64,000 bases of DNA from an uncultured Lachnospiraceae bacterium. GTDB lineage: Bacteria; Bacillota; Clostridia; Lachnospirales; Lachnospiraceae. The position numbers and the translations under genes are program-made. Each line of letters begins with the position of its first letter. The first letter of the stretch is position 1. The notes beneath the pieces were generated by a model. The model was not told where the DNA came from and made no database searches. It was given only the letters and a program-made list of their open reading frames with translations. Where the stretch lies: positions 36,880 to 100,879 of the forward strand of contig CACWHK010000015.1 in the NCBI GenBank assembly GCA_902760755.1, in the 5' to 3' direction. Positions 8,588 through 18,343 of the stretch are shown here, piece after piece.

Positions 8588-9397
8588 ATGAACGAAGCAG
8601 AGCTCCTTCGCGAAGGAGAACGAATTGACGACTTAGAGGTACATGGGTTCCGGATCATCCAGAACCCATCCTTTTTCTGTTTCGGAATGGATGCGGTGCT
8701 GCTTTCCGGCTTTGCCCGCACCCGGAAGAAGGACCGGGTGATGGATCTTGGCACCGGCACGGGGATCATCCCCCTGCTTCTTACGGCGAAAGGAAAATGC
8801 AGTGCCTGCGACGGTCTGGAGCTGCAGGAGGCTGTGGCAAAGATGGCCGGTCGGAGTGTGCAGCTGAATCAGATAAGGCTTGCGGAGGAATCAAAGAAGC
8901 CGGTTGCTTCGGAAGAGACGAAGGCCCTTCTGGAGGCTGCATCAAGGCTCCGGATCCTGCAGGGCGATATCCGTGAGGTACCGGACCGCTTTCCGAAGGC
9001 GGAGTATGATGCGGTGACCTGCAATCCTCCGTATATCAAGCAGACGAGCGGTTTACATAATGACGAAACTGCCTACAATCTGGCAAGACATGAGATCGCG
9101 GTTTCCTGGGAGGAGATCGTACGGGCAGCGGCACATCTTCTGAAGCCGGGTGGTACATTTACCATCGTGCATAAGCCCTTCCGTCTGCCGGAGCTTATGC
9201 AGGTTCTGCAGAAGTACCGGCTGGAGCCGAAGCGCATGCAGATGGTGCAGCCCTACGCGGATAAGGAGCCGAACATGGTGCTGCTGGAGGCCGTGCAGGG
9301 CGGCGGACCACAGCTGACGGTGCTTCCGGCACTGGTGGTCTACAATCCTGACGGAAGCTATACAAGACAGGTGCTGGATATATACGGGAAGCCATGA
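8588..9397 (+). CDS. trmN6: tRNA1(Val) (adenine37-N6)-methyltransferase-like protein
   Basis: Class I SAM-dependent methyltransferase of the YfiC/YabB family, 269 residues. The SAM-binding motif is VMDLGTGTGIIPLLL, and the target-base motif NPPY occurs in VTCNPPYIKQ. The N-terminal FRIIQNPSFFCFGMDAVLL segment is typical of this family. It sits between ricT and rsmI, the conserved position of yabB in Firmicutes. A repeat element overlaps its stop region. Confidence 0.9.
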   Translation: MNEAELLREGERIDDLEVHGFRIIQNPSFFCFGMDAVLLSGFARTRKKDRVMDLGTGTGIIPLLLTAKGKCSACDGLELQEAVAKMAGRSVQLNQIRLAEESKKPVASEETKALLEAASRLRILQGDIREVPDRFPKAEYDAVTCNPPYIKQTSGLHNDETAYNLARHEIAVSWEEIVRAAAHLLKPGGTFTIVHKPFRLPELMQVLQKYRLEPKRMQMVQPYADKEPNMVLLEAVQGGGPQLTVLPALVVYNPDGSYTRQVLDIYGKP

Positions 9398-9468
9398 GAT
9401 CCTTCGGCCTGCGGCCTCAGGACGATAACCTGTATCCGTGTCACTTTGAGCCCGCAGGGCGAAGAATC
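9398..9468. repeat. Intergenic hairpin repeat, family 1 (degenerate pair)
   Basis: A head-to-head arrangement like that at 4888: GATCCTTCGGCCTGCGGCCTCAGGA and TGTCACTTTGAG-CCCGCAGGG-CGAAGAATC. The second unit has the same stem as the copy at 48238. It lies between trmN6 and rsmI, starting at the trmN6 stop. Confidence 0.65.
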
Positions 9469-9501
9469 CCGTGGGTTATGGCAGATTGGAGAGGAAGGAT
9501 C

Positions 9502-10368
9502 ATGAGCGGAATACTCTATCTGGTGGCAACACCCATCGGCAATCTGGAGGATATGACCTACCGGGCTGTCCGCATCCTGCAGGAGGCGGACGAGATCGCT
9601 GCGGAGGATACGCGGAACAGCCGGAAGCTGCTCACGCATTTTGAGATCCACACGCCGATGACCAGCTATCATGAATTCAATAAATACGAGAAGGCAGACG
9701 TGCTGATCGGTCAGCTGCTGGAGGGTAAGACCATCGCACTCATCACGGATGCGGGAACCCCGGGGATCTCCGATCCCGGAGAGGTTCTGGTAATGCGCTG
9801 CTACGAGGCCGGTGTTCCGGTGGTACCGGTGCCCGGTGCCTGCGCGGCAGTAAATGCACTGGTGGCCTCCGGACAGGCAACCCGCCGGTTCGCCTTCGAG
9901 GCATTTCTCCCTCAGGAGAAGCAGGATAAGAAGGAACGGCGCAGGATGCTGGAGGAGCTCTCCCGCGAGACGCGGACCATCGTGCTTTATGAGGCACCCC
10001 ACCATTTACTCGGAACCCTGGAGGATCTGGCAAAGACTCTGGGAGACCGGCCCGTCACCCTCTGCAAGGAGCTGACGAAGAAGCATGAGAGCTTCTTAAA
10101 AACCACCCTCTTTGCGGCGGTGGAGCGATTCCGGGAGGAGGAGCCAAGAGGCGAGTATGTGCTGGTGATCGCAGGAAAGCCTGAGGAAGAGGTTCGGGCG
10201 GAGGAAGCCTCCCGGTGGGAGCAGCTGTCCATCGAAGCACACATGAAGCAATTTCTGGGCGAAGGCCTGTCGGAGAAGGAAGCCATGAAGGCTGTGGCTG
10301 CGGAGCGCGGGATTCCGAAGCGGGAAGTGTATCAGGCATGGCTCGAAGTGAAGGGAAATGCGGAGTAG
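9502..10368 (+). CDS. rsmI: 16S rRNA (cytidine1402-2'-O)-methyltransferase
   Basis: RsmI (YabC/YraL family) methylates the ribose of C1402 in the ribosomal decoding centre. The N-terminal LYLVATPIGNLEDMTYRAV and AAEDTRNSRKLL are diagnostic, as are LITDAGTPGISDPG and VPGACAAVNAL of the tetrapyrrole-methylase-like fold. The C-terminal EGLSEKEAMKAVAAERGIPK matches the family's helical tail. The start at 9502 was chosen for its GAGGAAGG site; an earlier ATG lies within the repeat element and would add 36 spurious residues. The mature length is 288 residues. Confidence 0.95.
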   Translation: MSGILYLVATPIGNLEDMTYRAVRILQEADEIAAEDTRNSRKLLTHFEIHTPMTSYHEFNKYEKADVLIGQLLEGKTIALITDAGTPGISDPGEVLVMRCYEAGVPVVPVPGACAAVNALVASGQATRRFAFEAFLPQEKQDKKERRRMLEELSRETRTIVLYEAPHHLLGTLEDLAKTLGDRPVTLCKELTKKHESFLKTTLFAAVERFREEEPRGEYVLVIAGKPEEEVRAEEASRWEQLSIEAHMKQFLGEGLSEKEAMKAVAAERGIPKREVYQAWLEVKGNAE

Positions 10369-10587
10369 TGCTTCTATCATCATAGAAGGATCGCTGTAGA
10401 AAGATTAAATATTCTTAACAAATGACAAAAAACCGTTGATTCTACGGGAAGTTTGACAAAAAAACGGGATAGTCACCTGTTATTTTGCTGGATTTCCGAT
10501 AGTACATGTGATACCATATCTGAGATTGGTGTTATTCTGCCCGATTTTTGGCATAGGAATAACAAAGATCAGCGGAGGTATAAGTTC

Positions 10588-11115
10588 ATGGGAAGAAAGG
10601 CTTCAAAGGCAACCGAGAATATTTATTATATCGCACGGATCCGTGCAGCGGAAAAGAACGGGACCTTTACCAGTCGTGAGAAGGCAGCACTTCAGCTCGG
10701 GATCGAGCGGAGCCGTCTGGCGAGGATCGAGCTGGACAAGATCGAGCCCTACGCCGAAGAAGTACTGATCATGGCCCGCGAGTATAACGCACCCTACCTC
10801 TGCGAGGATTTCTGCAGAAATGTCTGCCCCATCGGCAACGAGAAGGTGCTGGGACATCACAAGAAGGCAGTCCGTGTGGATTCCCTGGAGCGTCTCTCCC
10901 TGCAGTTCCTCAGTAGTGCGCAGTCCATTGACGATATCTCCAAGATCCTGGTGAATATCTCCAAGGACGGAAAGATCACCGAGGAAGAGTATGAGAGCTT
11001 CCACAACGTGCTTCGCGCCATGGATGAGCTCTCCGATAATATCCGCAGCATCAAGGCGTATATTGATGCGAACCCGAATCTCCGCAGCCGGTTTGATGCG
11101 GACCTTCGAATCTGA
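10588..11115 (+). CDS. Small helix-turn-helix (XRE-like) protein
   Basis: A 175-residue cytoplasmic protein. A single HTH of the XRE type covers roughly residues 20-65 (SREKAALQLGIERSRLARIE). It is followed by CEDFCRNVCPIG, a Cys-containing element, and then a long helical C-terminal region with heptad character (DDISKILVNISKDGKITEEEYE). The start at 10588 follows GGAGG; earlier in-frame ATGs lack such a site. A 200-base leader with repeated TTGACAAA motifs precedes it. The regulated genes are unknown. Confidence 0.75.
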   Translation: MGRKASKATENIYYIARIRAAEKNGTFTSREKAALQLGIERSRLARIELDKIEPYAEEVLIMAREYNAPYLCEDFCRNVCPIGNEKVLGHHKKAVRVDSLERLSLQFLSSAQSIDDISKILVNISKDGKITEEEYESFHNVLRAMDELSDNIRSIKAYIDANPNLRSRFDADLRI

Positions 11116-11128
11116 TCAAAGAATCCAT

Positions 11129-11166
11129 GGATCGGGGTACCGGTAAGGTATCCCGGTCTTTTTTTG
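11129..11166 (+). terminator. Intrinsic terminator after the HTH gene
   Basis: An imperfect stem around GGGTACC-GGTAA-GGTATCCCGG is followed by seven T residues. Confidence 0.75.
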
Positions 11167-11228
11167 CCCGCGGGAGGTACATTTTTGCAGGGCGGATTGT
11201 GACAACTTCGTGATTTTCACGATTTTTG

Positions 11229-11257
11229 TTGTGGAAAATGACAAAATGGTGTAAAAT
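11229..11257 (+). promoter_or_regulatory. Promoter of the ferredoxin gene
   Basis: TTGTGG (11229-11234) and TAAAAT (11252-11257) are exactly 17 bases apart, about 50 bases upstream of the ferredoxin start. The preceding segment is AT-rich and carries a small palindrome (CGTGATTTTCACG). Confidence 0.7.
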
Positions 11258-11304
11258 ACACTCACAATCGTTTATCTACATCATTTTAGAAGGAGGGATG
11301 GACT

Positions 11305-11475
11305 ATGGCATATGTAATTGGTGATGCTTGCATCGGATGCGGTGCATGCGCTGGAACCTGCCCGGTAGGTGCAATCTCTGATAACGGCGGACAGTTCGTG
11401 ATCGATGAGAATAGCTGCATCAGCTGTGGTGCCTGCGCAGGTGGCTGCCCGGTTGGAGCAATCTCCGAGGGCTAA
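11305..11475 (+). CDS. 2[4Fe-4S] clostridial-type ferredoxin
   Basis: A 56-residue electron carrier. Two cluster-binding motifs are present: CIGCGACAGTCPVGA and CISCGACAGGCPVGA, each CxxCxxCxxxCP. The two halves are near repeats, as in classical clostridial ferredoxins. AAGGAGGG sits seven bases before the ATG, and a strong promoter and terminator flank it, so it is a single-gene, highly expressed unit. It would carry electrons for fermentation and hydrogenase or butyryl-CoA dehydrogenase reactions, as inferred from the family. Confidence 0.96.
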   Translation: MAYVIGDACIGCGACAGTCPVGAISDNGGQFVIDENSCISCGACAGGCPVGAISEG

Positions 11476-11514
11476 GGATCGAAACAATCCTTTGCAGCCA
11501 GTCTGCCGGAAGGA

Positions 11515-11556
11515 AATGGGACATACTCCACGGAGCATGTCCCATTCTCTCTCTTT
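11515..11556 (+). terminator. Intrinsic terminator after ferredoxin
   Basis: AATGGGACATACTCC and GGAGCATGTCCCATT pair almost perfectly; a CT-rich tract with TTT follows. Confidence 0.8.
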
Positions 11557-11957
11557 GGATTCTCTCTTATGGGAATCAAAGATACGTGATATGCAAAGTA
11601 TCCTGTTTTTACAGGAACAAAACGAAATAACCTCCTTTCTTCCCGTGGCAGCGAAGGTAAGCTCTGTGATAGTTTCCGGATGCCATAGGAGTATTCTAAG
11701 GATCAAAGTCAGTCGGGAATATGCCGAAGCAGGGTCTTCCTGAAACCGCTTCGAAGGAGCGGCGGAATCCCACGGCAGGAACTTTGATGATTGGGTGTTC
11801 TATTCCATGATAGAACGAAGGGACAGGATTTGCAAGAACTATATTGTGCAGGATTCTGGCATGCGCCGGATTCTGTCATCCCATTCATAGACAGATAAAC
11901 GACAGGACCAATCGATGCGCACCGCATGGCGGAGTGCTTCGGAAATGGAGTGAGTAA
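11557..11957. other. Gene-poor stretch before mecA
   Basis: About 400 bases after the ferredoxin terminator in which I recognise no gene. Short open frames on either strand lack ribosome binding sites and resemble nothing known to me. Two GGATTCTG-like segments near 11850-11880 weakly resemble arms of the family 1 repeat. The mecA ribosome binding site (GGAG near 11946) closes the stretch. Confidence 0.5.
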
Positions 11958-12938
11958 ATGAGAACGGAACGAGTAAGTGAGAATAAAGTCCGGTTTATCC
12001 TGGACCAGTCCGATCTGGAGGAGCGGAATCTGCAGCTTTCCGAGCTGGCCTACGGCTCAGAGAAGGCAAAGGAGCTCTTCGATGATCTGATGGAGCTGGC
12101 GCGGGAGGAGCTTGGCGTGGAGGAAGGACCGCAGCCCTTCATGGTGGAAGCAATTCCCATGTCCAAGAACGGTCTGGTGGTCAACATCAGCCGCGTGGAG
12201 AATCCCGATGAACTGGATACGCGGTTCTCACATTTTACAAACGGAATCGAATATGATCATGATCCCTCCGAACCGGGTTCGGAGGAGGACGAGGAGGATG
12301 GTCCCGGACGGGGACCGGGCTTCGAGAGGCCGGATGGTCCCGGCTACGAGGACGCTCCCTACAACGGACCGGACAGCCCCGAGAATGACCCTGACTTAAA
12401 GCAGGGACCGGATGGTGTCCAGATCCAGCAGGGTCCGGAGATCCGGGCGGAGTTCAGTATCCCGAAGTCAGCGGAGATCAATCCGAAGGATATCATGAGT
12501 ATGATCGACAACATCGTGTCCGGTCTGGCCGGCAAGATGGGTGCCGAGGTGCGGAAGCTTTCTACCAATGACGCACCGGGAAGCGGGCCGGGTGCCGGCG
12601 GACCGGACAAGGCAGCGGAGAAGAAGCCGGGAAGCAATGCTCCGGATCCCTTCGCACTGTATGAATTCAAGGATCTGCAGAGCGTGATCCACGCATCGAA
12701 GCTGCTCAGCATGCACTACGACAGTGAGAATATCCTCTACAAGAATCCCATGAACCAGAGATACTATCTCTACTTAGGCCGGGAGAAGAGCTCCGTCGAC
12801 GAGTTCGCGAAGCTTTGCACCACGCTGAATGAGTTCGGCAGCCGGTGCCGCATCTCCTATGCCTCCAGGGAGTACTTTGAAGAGCATATGATCGTCGTCC
12901 TCCGGGACGCACTGATCCAGCTGGAAGAGCTGGCATAA
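11958..12938 (+). CDS. mecA: MecA-type adaptor protein
   Basis: Adaptor that, in the family, feeds substrates to the ClpC/ClpP protease. The N-terminal domain (MRTERVSENKVRFILDQSDL, ELFDDLMELAREELG) binds substrate. The C-terminal domain (YEFKDLQSVIHASKLL, YLYLGREKSSVDEF, VLRDALIQLEEL) binds the Clp ATPase. Between them lies an unusually long acidic, Gly/Pro-rich linker (about residues 100-220) that makes this protein larger (326 residues) than B. subtilis MecA (about 218). The start follows a GGAG site. It converges on tkt, and a bidirectional terminator separates them. Confidence 0.88.
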   Translation: MRTERVSENKVRFILDQSDLEERNLQLSELAYGSEKAKELFDDLMELAREELGVEEGPQPFMVEAIPMSKNGLVVNISRVENPDELDTRFSHFTNGIEYDHDPSEPGSEEDEEDGPGRGPGFERPDGPGYEDAPYNGPDSPENDPDLKQGPDGVQIQQGPEIRAEFSIPKSAEINPKDIMSMIDNIVSGLAGKMGAEVRKLSTNDAPGSGPGAGGPDKAAEKKPGSNAPDPFALYEFKDLQSVIHASKLLSMHYDSENILYKNPMNQRYYLYLGREKSSVDEFAKLCTTLNEFGSRCRISYASREYFEEHMIVVLRDALIQLEELA

Positions 12939-12953
12939 TACATGTAAAACAGA

Positions 12954-13020
12954 GAGCCCGGTGTTCCCCGTAAACGCATGGAAATGGTTTACGGCGGAAC
13001 ACCGGGCTCCTTATTTTTAT
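12954..13020. terminator. Bidirectional terminator between mecA and tkt
   Basis: GAGCCCGGTGTTCCCCGTAAAC pairs with the complementary arm ending at 13009. T-rich tracts follow on the + strand and A-rich sequence precedes it for the - strand. It serves both converging genes. Confidence 0.9.
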
Positions 13021-13033
13021 TTGACTCTTACGC

Positions 13034-15022
13034 TTAGAACTGCGCCTTCACCGCATCGATCACTGCCTCTGTAGTGATTCCGAACTTCGGGAAGAGCAGA
13101 CCTGCCGGTGCGGATGCACCGAAGGTGGTCATGCCGACGATCTTGCCGGTAAGGCCTACGTAGCGCTCCCATCCGAAGGTGGTAAGTGCTTCCACAGCCA
13201 CACGCTTTGTAACGGCTGCCGGAAGTACGGACTCCTTATACTCTGCGGACTGATCATTGAAGAGGTCCATGCAGGGCATGCTGACAACCCGGGCATCGAT
13301 ACCCTCTGCCAGCAGCTTCTGGCGAGCCTCTACGGCCAGCTGCACCTCGGAACCGGTGGCGATGAGGATCGCATCCGGAGTTTCCTTCGTGCTGTCCTCC
13401 AGGATGTAACCGCCCTTCAGAGCCTCCTTGGAGGAGCCTGCAAGCTGCGGCAGATTCTGACGTGTGAGCACGAGAGCGCACGGAGTGGTTTTGCTGGTTA
13501 CTGCATAGTACCATGCAGCAGCAGTCTCGGTTGCATCTGCCGGACGGAATGCGTAGAAGTTCGGCATAGCGCGGAACATAGCCAGCTGCTCGATGGGCTC
13601 ATGGGTCGGACCGTCCTCACCGACACCGATACTGTCATGGGTCAGAACGTAGGTGAGCGGTGCCTGCATCAGAGCGGAAAGTCTTGCCATGGGCTTTACA
13701 TAGTCACTGAATACGAAGAAGGTGGAAACGAAGGGGCGAAGTCCGCCGTGGAGCCAGATACCGTTTCCGATGGCTGCCATGGCCAGCTCACGTACACCGA
13801 AGTGCAGGTTGCTTCCCTCCGGGGTTTCCCTGGAGAAGTCGCCCAGATCCTTCATGTAGGTCTTGGTGGAAGGAGCCAGATCCGCAGCACCGCCGAAGAA
13901 GTTCGGGATCTTATCCTTCATGTAGTTGATCAGCTTGCCGGAAAGATTTCTGGTTGCTTCCGGAGCATCTGCCATGTTCCAGAAAGCCTCGTCATCATAG
14001 AGAACCTTCGCACTGTCCTCGTCATGATACTTTGCCCAGAGCTCTGCCATCTCCGGGAACGCCTTCTTATAATCCTCGAAGAGTGCATTCCATGCATCCT
14101 CAACCTTTGCTTTCTCAGCCACGATCCCTGCGATATGATCGTAGATATCCTGCGGAACCGCGAAAGGAGTGGAGTCCTCCCAGCCCAGATTCTCGCGAAG
14201 GGCAGCCACGTTATCCACGCCCAGAGGCTCGCCGTGAGCGGAAGCCTTGCCTTCCTTTGCCGGGCAGCCTGCACCGATCTTGGTCTTGATCTCGATCATG
14301 GACGGACGGGTCGTGTCAGCCTTTGCCTCTTCGATGGCTGCGAGGATCGCATCCGGATCATTTCCGTCCTCCACACGAAGTGTCTGGAAGCCGAAGGCCT
14401 CGAAACGCTTCTGCACGTTCTCGCGGAACGCGATATTGGTACCGCCCTCGATGGAAATGTCGTTGGAATCGTAAAGCACGATCAGCTTGGAAAGTCCGAG
14501 GGTTCCTGCCAGGGAGAATGCCTCATAGGAGATACCCTCCATCATGCAGCCGTCACCGCCCAGAACGTAGGTGTAGTGATCTACAACAGGATAGTTTTCT
14601 TTATTGAATACGGAGGCCAGATGCTTCTCTGCCATAGCCATGCCCACAGCCATCGCCATACCTGCGCCCAGAGGGCCGGTGGTTGCTTCCACACCCACGG
14701 TGTGACGGTACTCCGGATGTCCCGGGGTGAGGGAGTCCAGCTGACGGAAGTTCGCCAGATCCTCCGTAGTGAGGCCGTAGCCGAAGAGATGAAGCAGGGA
14801 GTACAGCAGCATGGAGCCGTGTCCTCCGGACAGGATGAACCGGTCACGGTTCTCCCACTTCGGATCCTTCGGATTGTGGTTCATCACCTTGCTCCAAAGG
14901 GTATAAGCTGCAGGTGCGGCACCGAGCGGCAGGCCCGGATGACCGGAATTTGCCTTCTGGATCGCATCTGCGGACAGGATTCGAATGGCATTGATGGAAC
15001 GGGTATCGATTGAATTTGACAT
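13034..15022 (-). CDS. tkt: Transketolase
   Basis: Thiamine-diphosphate enzyme of the pentose phosphate pathway, 662 residues, full length. The N-terminal [18 protein letters not shown] contains the transketolase signature. [18 protein letters not shown] is the ThDP/metal-binding motif. [18 protein letters not shown] is the pyrimidine-domain signature, and the C-terminal domain follows. The reverse-strand start at 15022 is preceded by GAAAGGGAC. It is a monocistronic reverse-strand gene between two + strand units and shows no sign of decay. Confidence 0.97.
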   Translation of the reverse strand: MSNSIDTRSINAIRILSADAIQKANSGHPGLPLGAAPAAYTLWSKVMNHNPKDPKWENRDRFILSGGHGSMLLYSLLHLFGYGLTTEDLANFRQLDSLTPGHPEYRHTVGVEATTGPLGAGMAMAVGMAMAEKHLASVFNKENYPVVDHYTYVLGGDGCMMEGISYEAFSLAGTLGLSKLIVLYDSNDISIEGGTNIAFRENVQKRFEAFGFQTLRVEDGNDPDAILAAIEEAKADTTRPSMIEIKTKIGAGCPAKEGKASAHGEPLGVDNVAALRENLGWEDSTPFAVPQDIYDHIAGIVAEKAKVEDAWNALFEDYKKAFPEMAELWAKYHDEDSAKVLYDDEAFWNMADAPEATRNLSGKLINYMKDKIPNFFGGAADLAPSTKTYMKDLGDFSRETPEGSNLHFGVRELAMAAIGNGIWLHGGLRPFVSTFFVFSDYVKPMARLSALMQAPLTYVLTHDSIGVGEDGPTHEPIEQLAMFRAMPNFYAFRPADATETAAAWYYAVTSKTTPCALVLTRQNLPQLAGSSKEALKGGYILEDSTKETPDAILIATGSEVQLAVEARQKLLAEGIDARVVSMPCMDLFNDQSAEYKESVLPAAVTKRVAVEALTTFGWERYVGLTGKIVGMTTFGASAPAGLLFPKFGITTEAVIDAVKAQF

Positions 15023-15149
15023 GGCACAGTCCCTTTCTGAAAATGTGGCACCGCCCCGGTGTTTCCGAAACGTCTGCCCTGATTATGAGAGTCGAGCCCT
15101 CAACTCCACAGTATAGCATATCCGCGAAGGCAAAAAAAGGGGAGGTCTT

Positions 15150-15188
15150 ATGTTTTTTGGTAGTTTTTCGAAGAAAAACGCGATATAA
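15150..15188 (+). CDS. Possible 12-residue leader ORF
   Basis: A short frame (MFFGSFSKKNAI) with a strong AGGGGAGG site four bases upstream. Its stop TAA overlaps the next ATG as TAATG, so it could couple translation to the transglutaminase-like gene, whose own start has no good ribosome binding site. It might equally be chance in an A/T-rich leader. Confidence 0.35.
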   Translation: MFFGSFSKKNAI

Positions 15189-16495
15189 TGGGGAACATGA
15201 AGGCACATAACAGAAAAAACAGAATCTGGTTTTCCATCATCCTTTCCGCGCTCGTGCTCCTTCTTGGGACGGTGATCACGGGAGGGATTTTAATGCTGCG
15301 CTTTGACAGGAGCATCCGAACCGAGGTGTCCATTGAGGCAGGGGAGGCCCTTCCCGGTGTTTCTGCATTTCTGGAAAGTGAGAATAGCTCCGTCCGTGTC
15401 GAAAGCGGCCTTGACTCCATAGATACCAAGGTACCGGGGGTGTACCCGGTAGAGCTTGCCTGGGGCCCCTTCCATAAGACCACCTACCTTACGGTGCGGG
15501 ATACGGTTCCGCCCACGGGAGAGGTGCAGGATCTCCTCAGTGAGACCGGTGTGGAGCACCCGGTGACGGACTTTGTTGTAAACGCGGAGGACATCACGTC
15601 GGTGGTGCCGCATTTTGTAAAGACCCCGGATTATCAGACCGAGGGTGTGCAGGAGATAGAGATCTTCCTGGAGGATGCCGGCGGAAACCGGACCTATCTT
15701 ACGGCAGAGCTGACCCTGTATGATCCGGCGTATGAGCCAAAGATCCGGGGGCTGCGGAACCAGACCGTGTTTGTGGGAGAGAGTATCGCCTACCGTCCCG
15801 GAGTCACCATCGAGGACCCCATGGACCCGGAGGCACAGCTTTCCATCGACAACTCCAAGGTGAATCTGGAGGTGCCGGGGAGCTATCCCGTGGTCTACAC
15901 CGCAAACGATAAGTACGGAAGGACCTGCAGTGAGACCGTCTACGTGAAGGTGGAGGAGCTTCCGGAGAACTACGCGGACCGGCAGCTGCTGGATGAGCTC
16001 TGCACGGAGCTGCTGTCCGAGCTGATCACGGACGGAATGACGGATATCGAGAAGACCTTCGCCATCTTCCGGTGGGTACGTAGAAATGTTCCGTGGAACG
16101 GTACAAGAACCATCCGCGATGAGGTGGCAGAGGCCCTGGAGGGCCTGCAGGGACACTCCGGCGACTGCTTCACCCATATGATCACCTGTAAGGCGCTGCT
16201 GGATAAGGCGGGGATCGAGAATATCCAGATCCAGCGGTATCCGGGGCCCGGAAAGCATTTCTGGCTGATGGTTCATATCGACGGGGAATGGTATCACCTG
16301 GATCCCTCCCCGATCTACATGCATCAGCATGTGGGATTCCTGGAAACCGACGGGGAGCTGGAGATGTTCTCGGCTGCGATCCGTCCGAACTACTATGCCT
16401 ATGATCACAGTGCATATCCCGAGACTCCCCTTACGAGTCCCGCAAAAGCGACCTATAAAAACGGAGATTATTACCTGAAGCTGGAGGAGCAGTAA
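15188..16495 (+). CDS. Transglutaminase-like membrane-anchored protein
   Basis: A 435-residue protein with an N-terminal membrane anchor (residues about 14-38) and an outer region. Two beta-rich Ig/cadherin-like segments cover residues about 45-255 (VPGVYPVELAW, VPGSYPVVYTANDKYG). A C-terminal transglutaminase-like domain carries a plausible Cys-His-Asp triad: Cys327 in GHSGDCFTHM, His357 in GKHFWLMV and Asp372 in WYHLDPSP. Such domains act as wall-associated peptidases or transferases. The start may be 15188 (coupled to a short upstream ORF) or 15197. A 42-base gap separates it from the downstream phosphatase, so the genes are probably cotranscribed. Confidence 0.85.
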   Translation: MGNMKAHNRKNRIWFSIILSALVLLLGTVITGGILMLRFDRSIRTEVSIEAGEALPGVSAFLESENSSVRVESGLDSIDTKVPGVYPVELAWGPFHKTTYLTVRDTVPPTGEVQDLLSETGVEHPVTDFVVNAEDITSVVPHFVKTPDYQTEGVQEIEIFLEDAGGNRTYLTAELTLYDPAYEPKIRGLRNQTVFVGESIAYRPGVTIEDPMDPEAQLSIDNSKVNLEVPGSYPVVYTANDKYGRTCSETVYVKVEELPENYADRQLLDELCTELLSELITDGMTDIEKTFAIFRWVRRNVPWNGTRTIRDEVAEALEGLQGHSGDCFTHMITCKALLDKAGIENIQIQRYPGPGKHFWLMVHIDGEWYHLDPSPIYMHQHVGFLETDGELEMFSAAIRPNYYAYDHSAYPETPLTSPAKATYKNGDYYLKLEEQ

Positions 16496-16537
16496 AGCGG
16501 TTCCTGTGAAAGAAAAACGGATTTAACGAAAGAAACC

Positions 16538-18343
16538 ATGAAAGAAAGAGAAGCGGAAAAACTGAATCCGAAAAAACGCCCGGGAATCTTCCGGATCAGT
16601 CTGCTGAAGCAGGTTGCGTTCTTTTTCGCCCTCGCGGTCCTGATTACGGGGGTGATCTCTTTCTTTACCCTGAAGGCGATCACCGAACGAAGCATCCGGA
16701 AGCAGCGTGAGGAGCTGGCGATCCAGATCGTAAAGAGTCTGGCAGTGGAAATGTACCAGTATGAGACCATGGACTGGCTGCTGGAGTACTGGGCAGAGCA
16801 CGCAGCGGATCTGGACGTTGAGTACGGAACCTATGAAAAGACGCTGAAGAAGGAGGAGGAGTTCGGGAAGAAGCATCCGGAATTTATCCTCGGAGCCCCC
16901 AGCCTGTCGGAGGTTCAGGCTATGTCAGAGGAAGATCAGAAGCTATATGCCGAGATCATGTATTCCTGGATTACGGATGAGTTCAATATGACGAAGATGG
17001 TATACGAGATAAGCTATATCTATATCATCCGTACGGATCCCGAGTATCAGGAGGATATCTACCTGATCAGCGGAGCCGCCTATGATCAGAGTCGTGGCAG
17101 CGGTCCCGAGGATGCATATACCCTGGGGGTTACGGTCGGGAATACGGAGGCTCAGAAGAAGTCGTTGGAGACGGCGGCTTCCCAGGGCACCGGACTTTTC
17201 CAGACGGATGACTATATCGACTATTACTTCTGCATGCTGGATGAGGGAGGCGGAAAGAGCTTTGTGGGAGTTTCCTATGATCTTGGCGCTATGAAGGCCT
17301 CCGCGAAGCAGGATACGCTGCACGGCGTCATCAACTTCGTCGGAATGCAGATCGCGCTTTCGGCCTTCTGCCTGATCCTGCTGTTCTTCTTTACGATCCG
17401 TCCGGTGCGGAGGATCCAGAAGCGTGTCAGAAGCTATAAGGATAACAGGGATCCGGAGGAGATCCTTCGCCGTCTTTCCCATGTACAGTCCCGGAATGAG
17501 ATCGGCGAGCTTCGGGATGATATCTCGGAATGCGTGATCGAGATCGAGGATTATCTGGAAACGATCAGTGAGATCACCTCCGAACAGGAGCGGATCCGGA
17601 CGGAGCTTTCCGTCGCCACGAGGATTCAGGAAGGCCTTGTTCCGAAGACATTTCCGCCCTTCCCGGAACGGAAGGAGTTTGATCTGTATGCCTCCATGAC
17701 TCCCGCGAAGGAGGTGGGGGGTGATTTCTACGATTATTTCCTTGTGGATGAGGACCATCTTGCCATGGTGATCGCGGATGTCTCCGGGAAGGGAGTTCCC
17801 GCAGCCCTCTTCATGGCAACCTCCATGAGCCTGATCCGAAGCCGGACCATGCTGGGGGGCAGTCCGTCGGAGATTCTGGCGGATGTAAATGAGCAGCTTT
17901 GTGAAGGAAACAACTCGGACTTCTTTGTCACCGTCTGGCTTGCGATCCTGCAGATCTCCACGGGAGAAGGCGTTGCCGCAAATGCAGGGCATGAGCATCC
18001 CATGCTCCGGAGGAAGGGAGGAAGCTTCGAGCCCGTAAAGTACCGTCATTCCCCGGCGGTTGCAACCATGAAGGGAATCCCCTTCCGGGAGCACACCTTC
18101 CGGCTGGAACCGGGAGACCGTCTTTTTGTTTTCACCGACGGTGTACCGGAGGCCACGGATGCAAAGGAAGAGCTGTTCGGAGAGGACCGTACCGTGGAGG
18201 CGCTGAACCGGTATGCAGATCAGGAGCTCTCGGGTCTTCTTGAAGGGGTAAAAGAAGAGATTGACCGCTTCACGCTGGGAGCGGAGCAGTTTGATGATAT
18301 AACCATGCTGGCACTGGATTATTTCGGACCGACGCGTCGCTAA
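16538..18343 (+). CDS. Membrane-bound SpoIIE/RsbU-type serine phosphatase 1
   Basis: A 601-residue PP2C-like phosphatase with its own sensor. A membrane segment near residues 24-48, an outer region of about 200 residues and a second membrane segment near 275-295 precede a HAMP-like linker and coiled coil. The catalytic domain starts near residue 365, with EVGGDFYDYF, IADVSGKGVPAALFM, ANAGHEHPML, FTDGVPEATD and FDDITMLAL, which include the metal-binding Asp residues. Relatives dephosphorylate anti-anti-sigma (STAS) proteins; no such partner or anti-sigma kinase is visible here. The last residues are encoded by a short repeat at 18328. The next gene is a close paralogue. Confidence 0.9.
   Translation: MKEREAEKLNPKKRPGIFRISLLKQVAFFFALAVLITGVISFFTLKAITERSIRKQREELAIQIVKSLAVEMYQYETMDWLLEYWAEHAADLDVEYGTYEKTLKKEEEFGKKHPEFILGAPSLSEVQAMSEEDQKLYAEIMYSWITDEFNMTKMVYEISYIYIIRTDPEYQEDIYLISGAAYDQSRGSGPEDAYTLGVTVGNTEAQKKSLETAASQGTGLFQTDDYIDYYFCMLDEGGGKSFVGVSYDLGAMKASAKQDTLHGVINFVGMQIALSAFCLILLFFFTIRPVRRIQKRVRSYKDNRDPEEILRRLSHVQSRNEIGELRDDISECVIEIEDYLETISEITSEQERIRTELSVATRIQEGLVPKTFPPFPERKEFDLYASMTPAKEVGGDFYDYFLVDEDHLAMVIADVSGKGVPAALFMATSMSLIRSRTMLGGSPSEILADVNEQLCEGNNSDFFVTVWLAILQISTGEGVAANAGHEHPMLRRKGGSFEPVKYRHSPAVATMKGIPFREHTFRLEPGDRLFVFTDGVPEATDAKEELFGEDRTVEALNRYADQELSGLLEGVKEEIDRFTLGAEQFDDITMLALDYFGPTRR

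Noticed and set aside
13601-15013. A long open frame opposite transketolase
   Set aside because: It mirrors the codon pattern of tkt, has no ribosome binding site and resembles no protein. Similar mirror frames opposite the phosphatase genes (16943-18916) and ptb/buk were rejected for the same reason.
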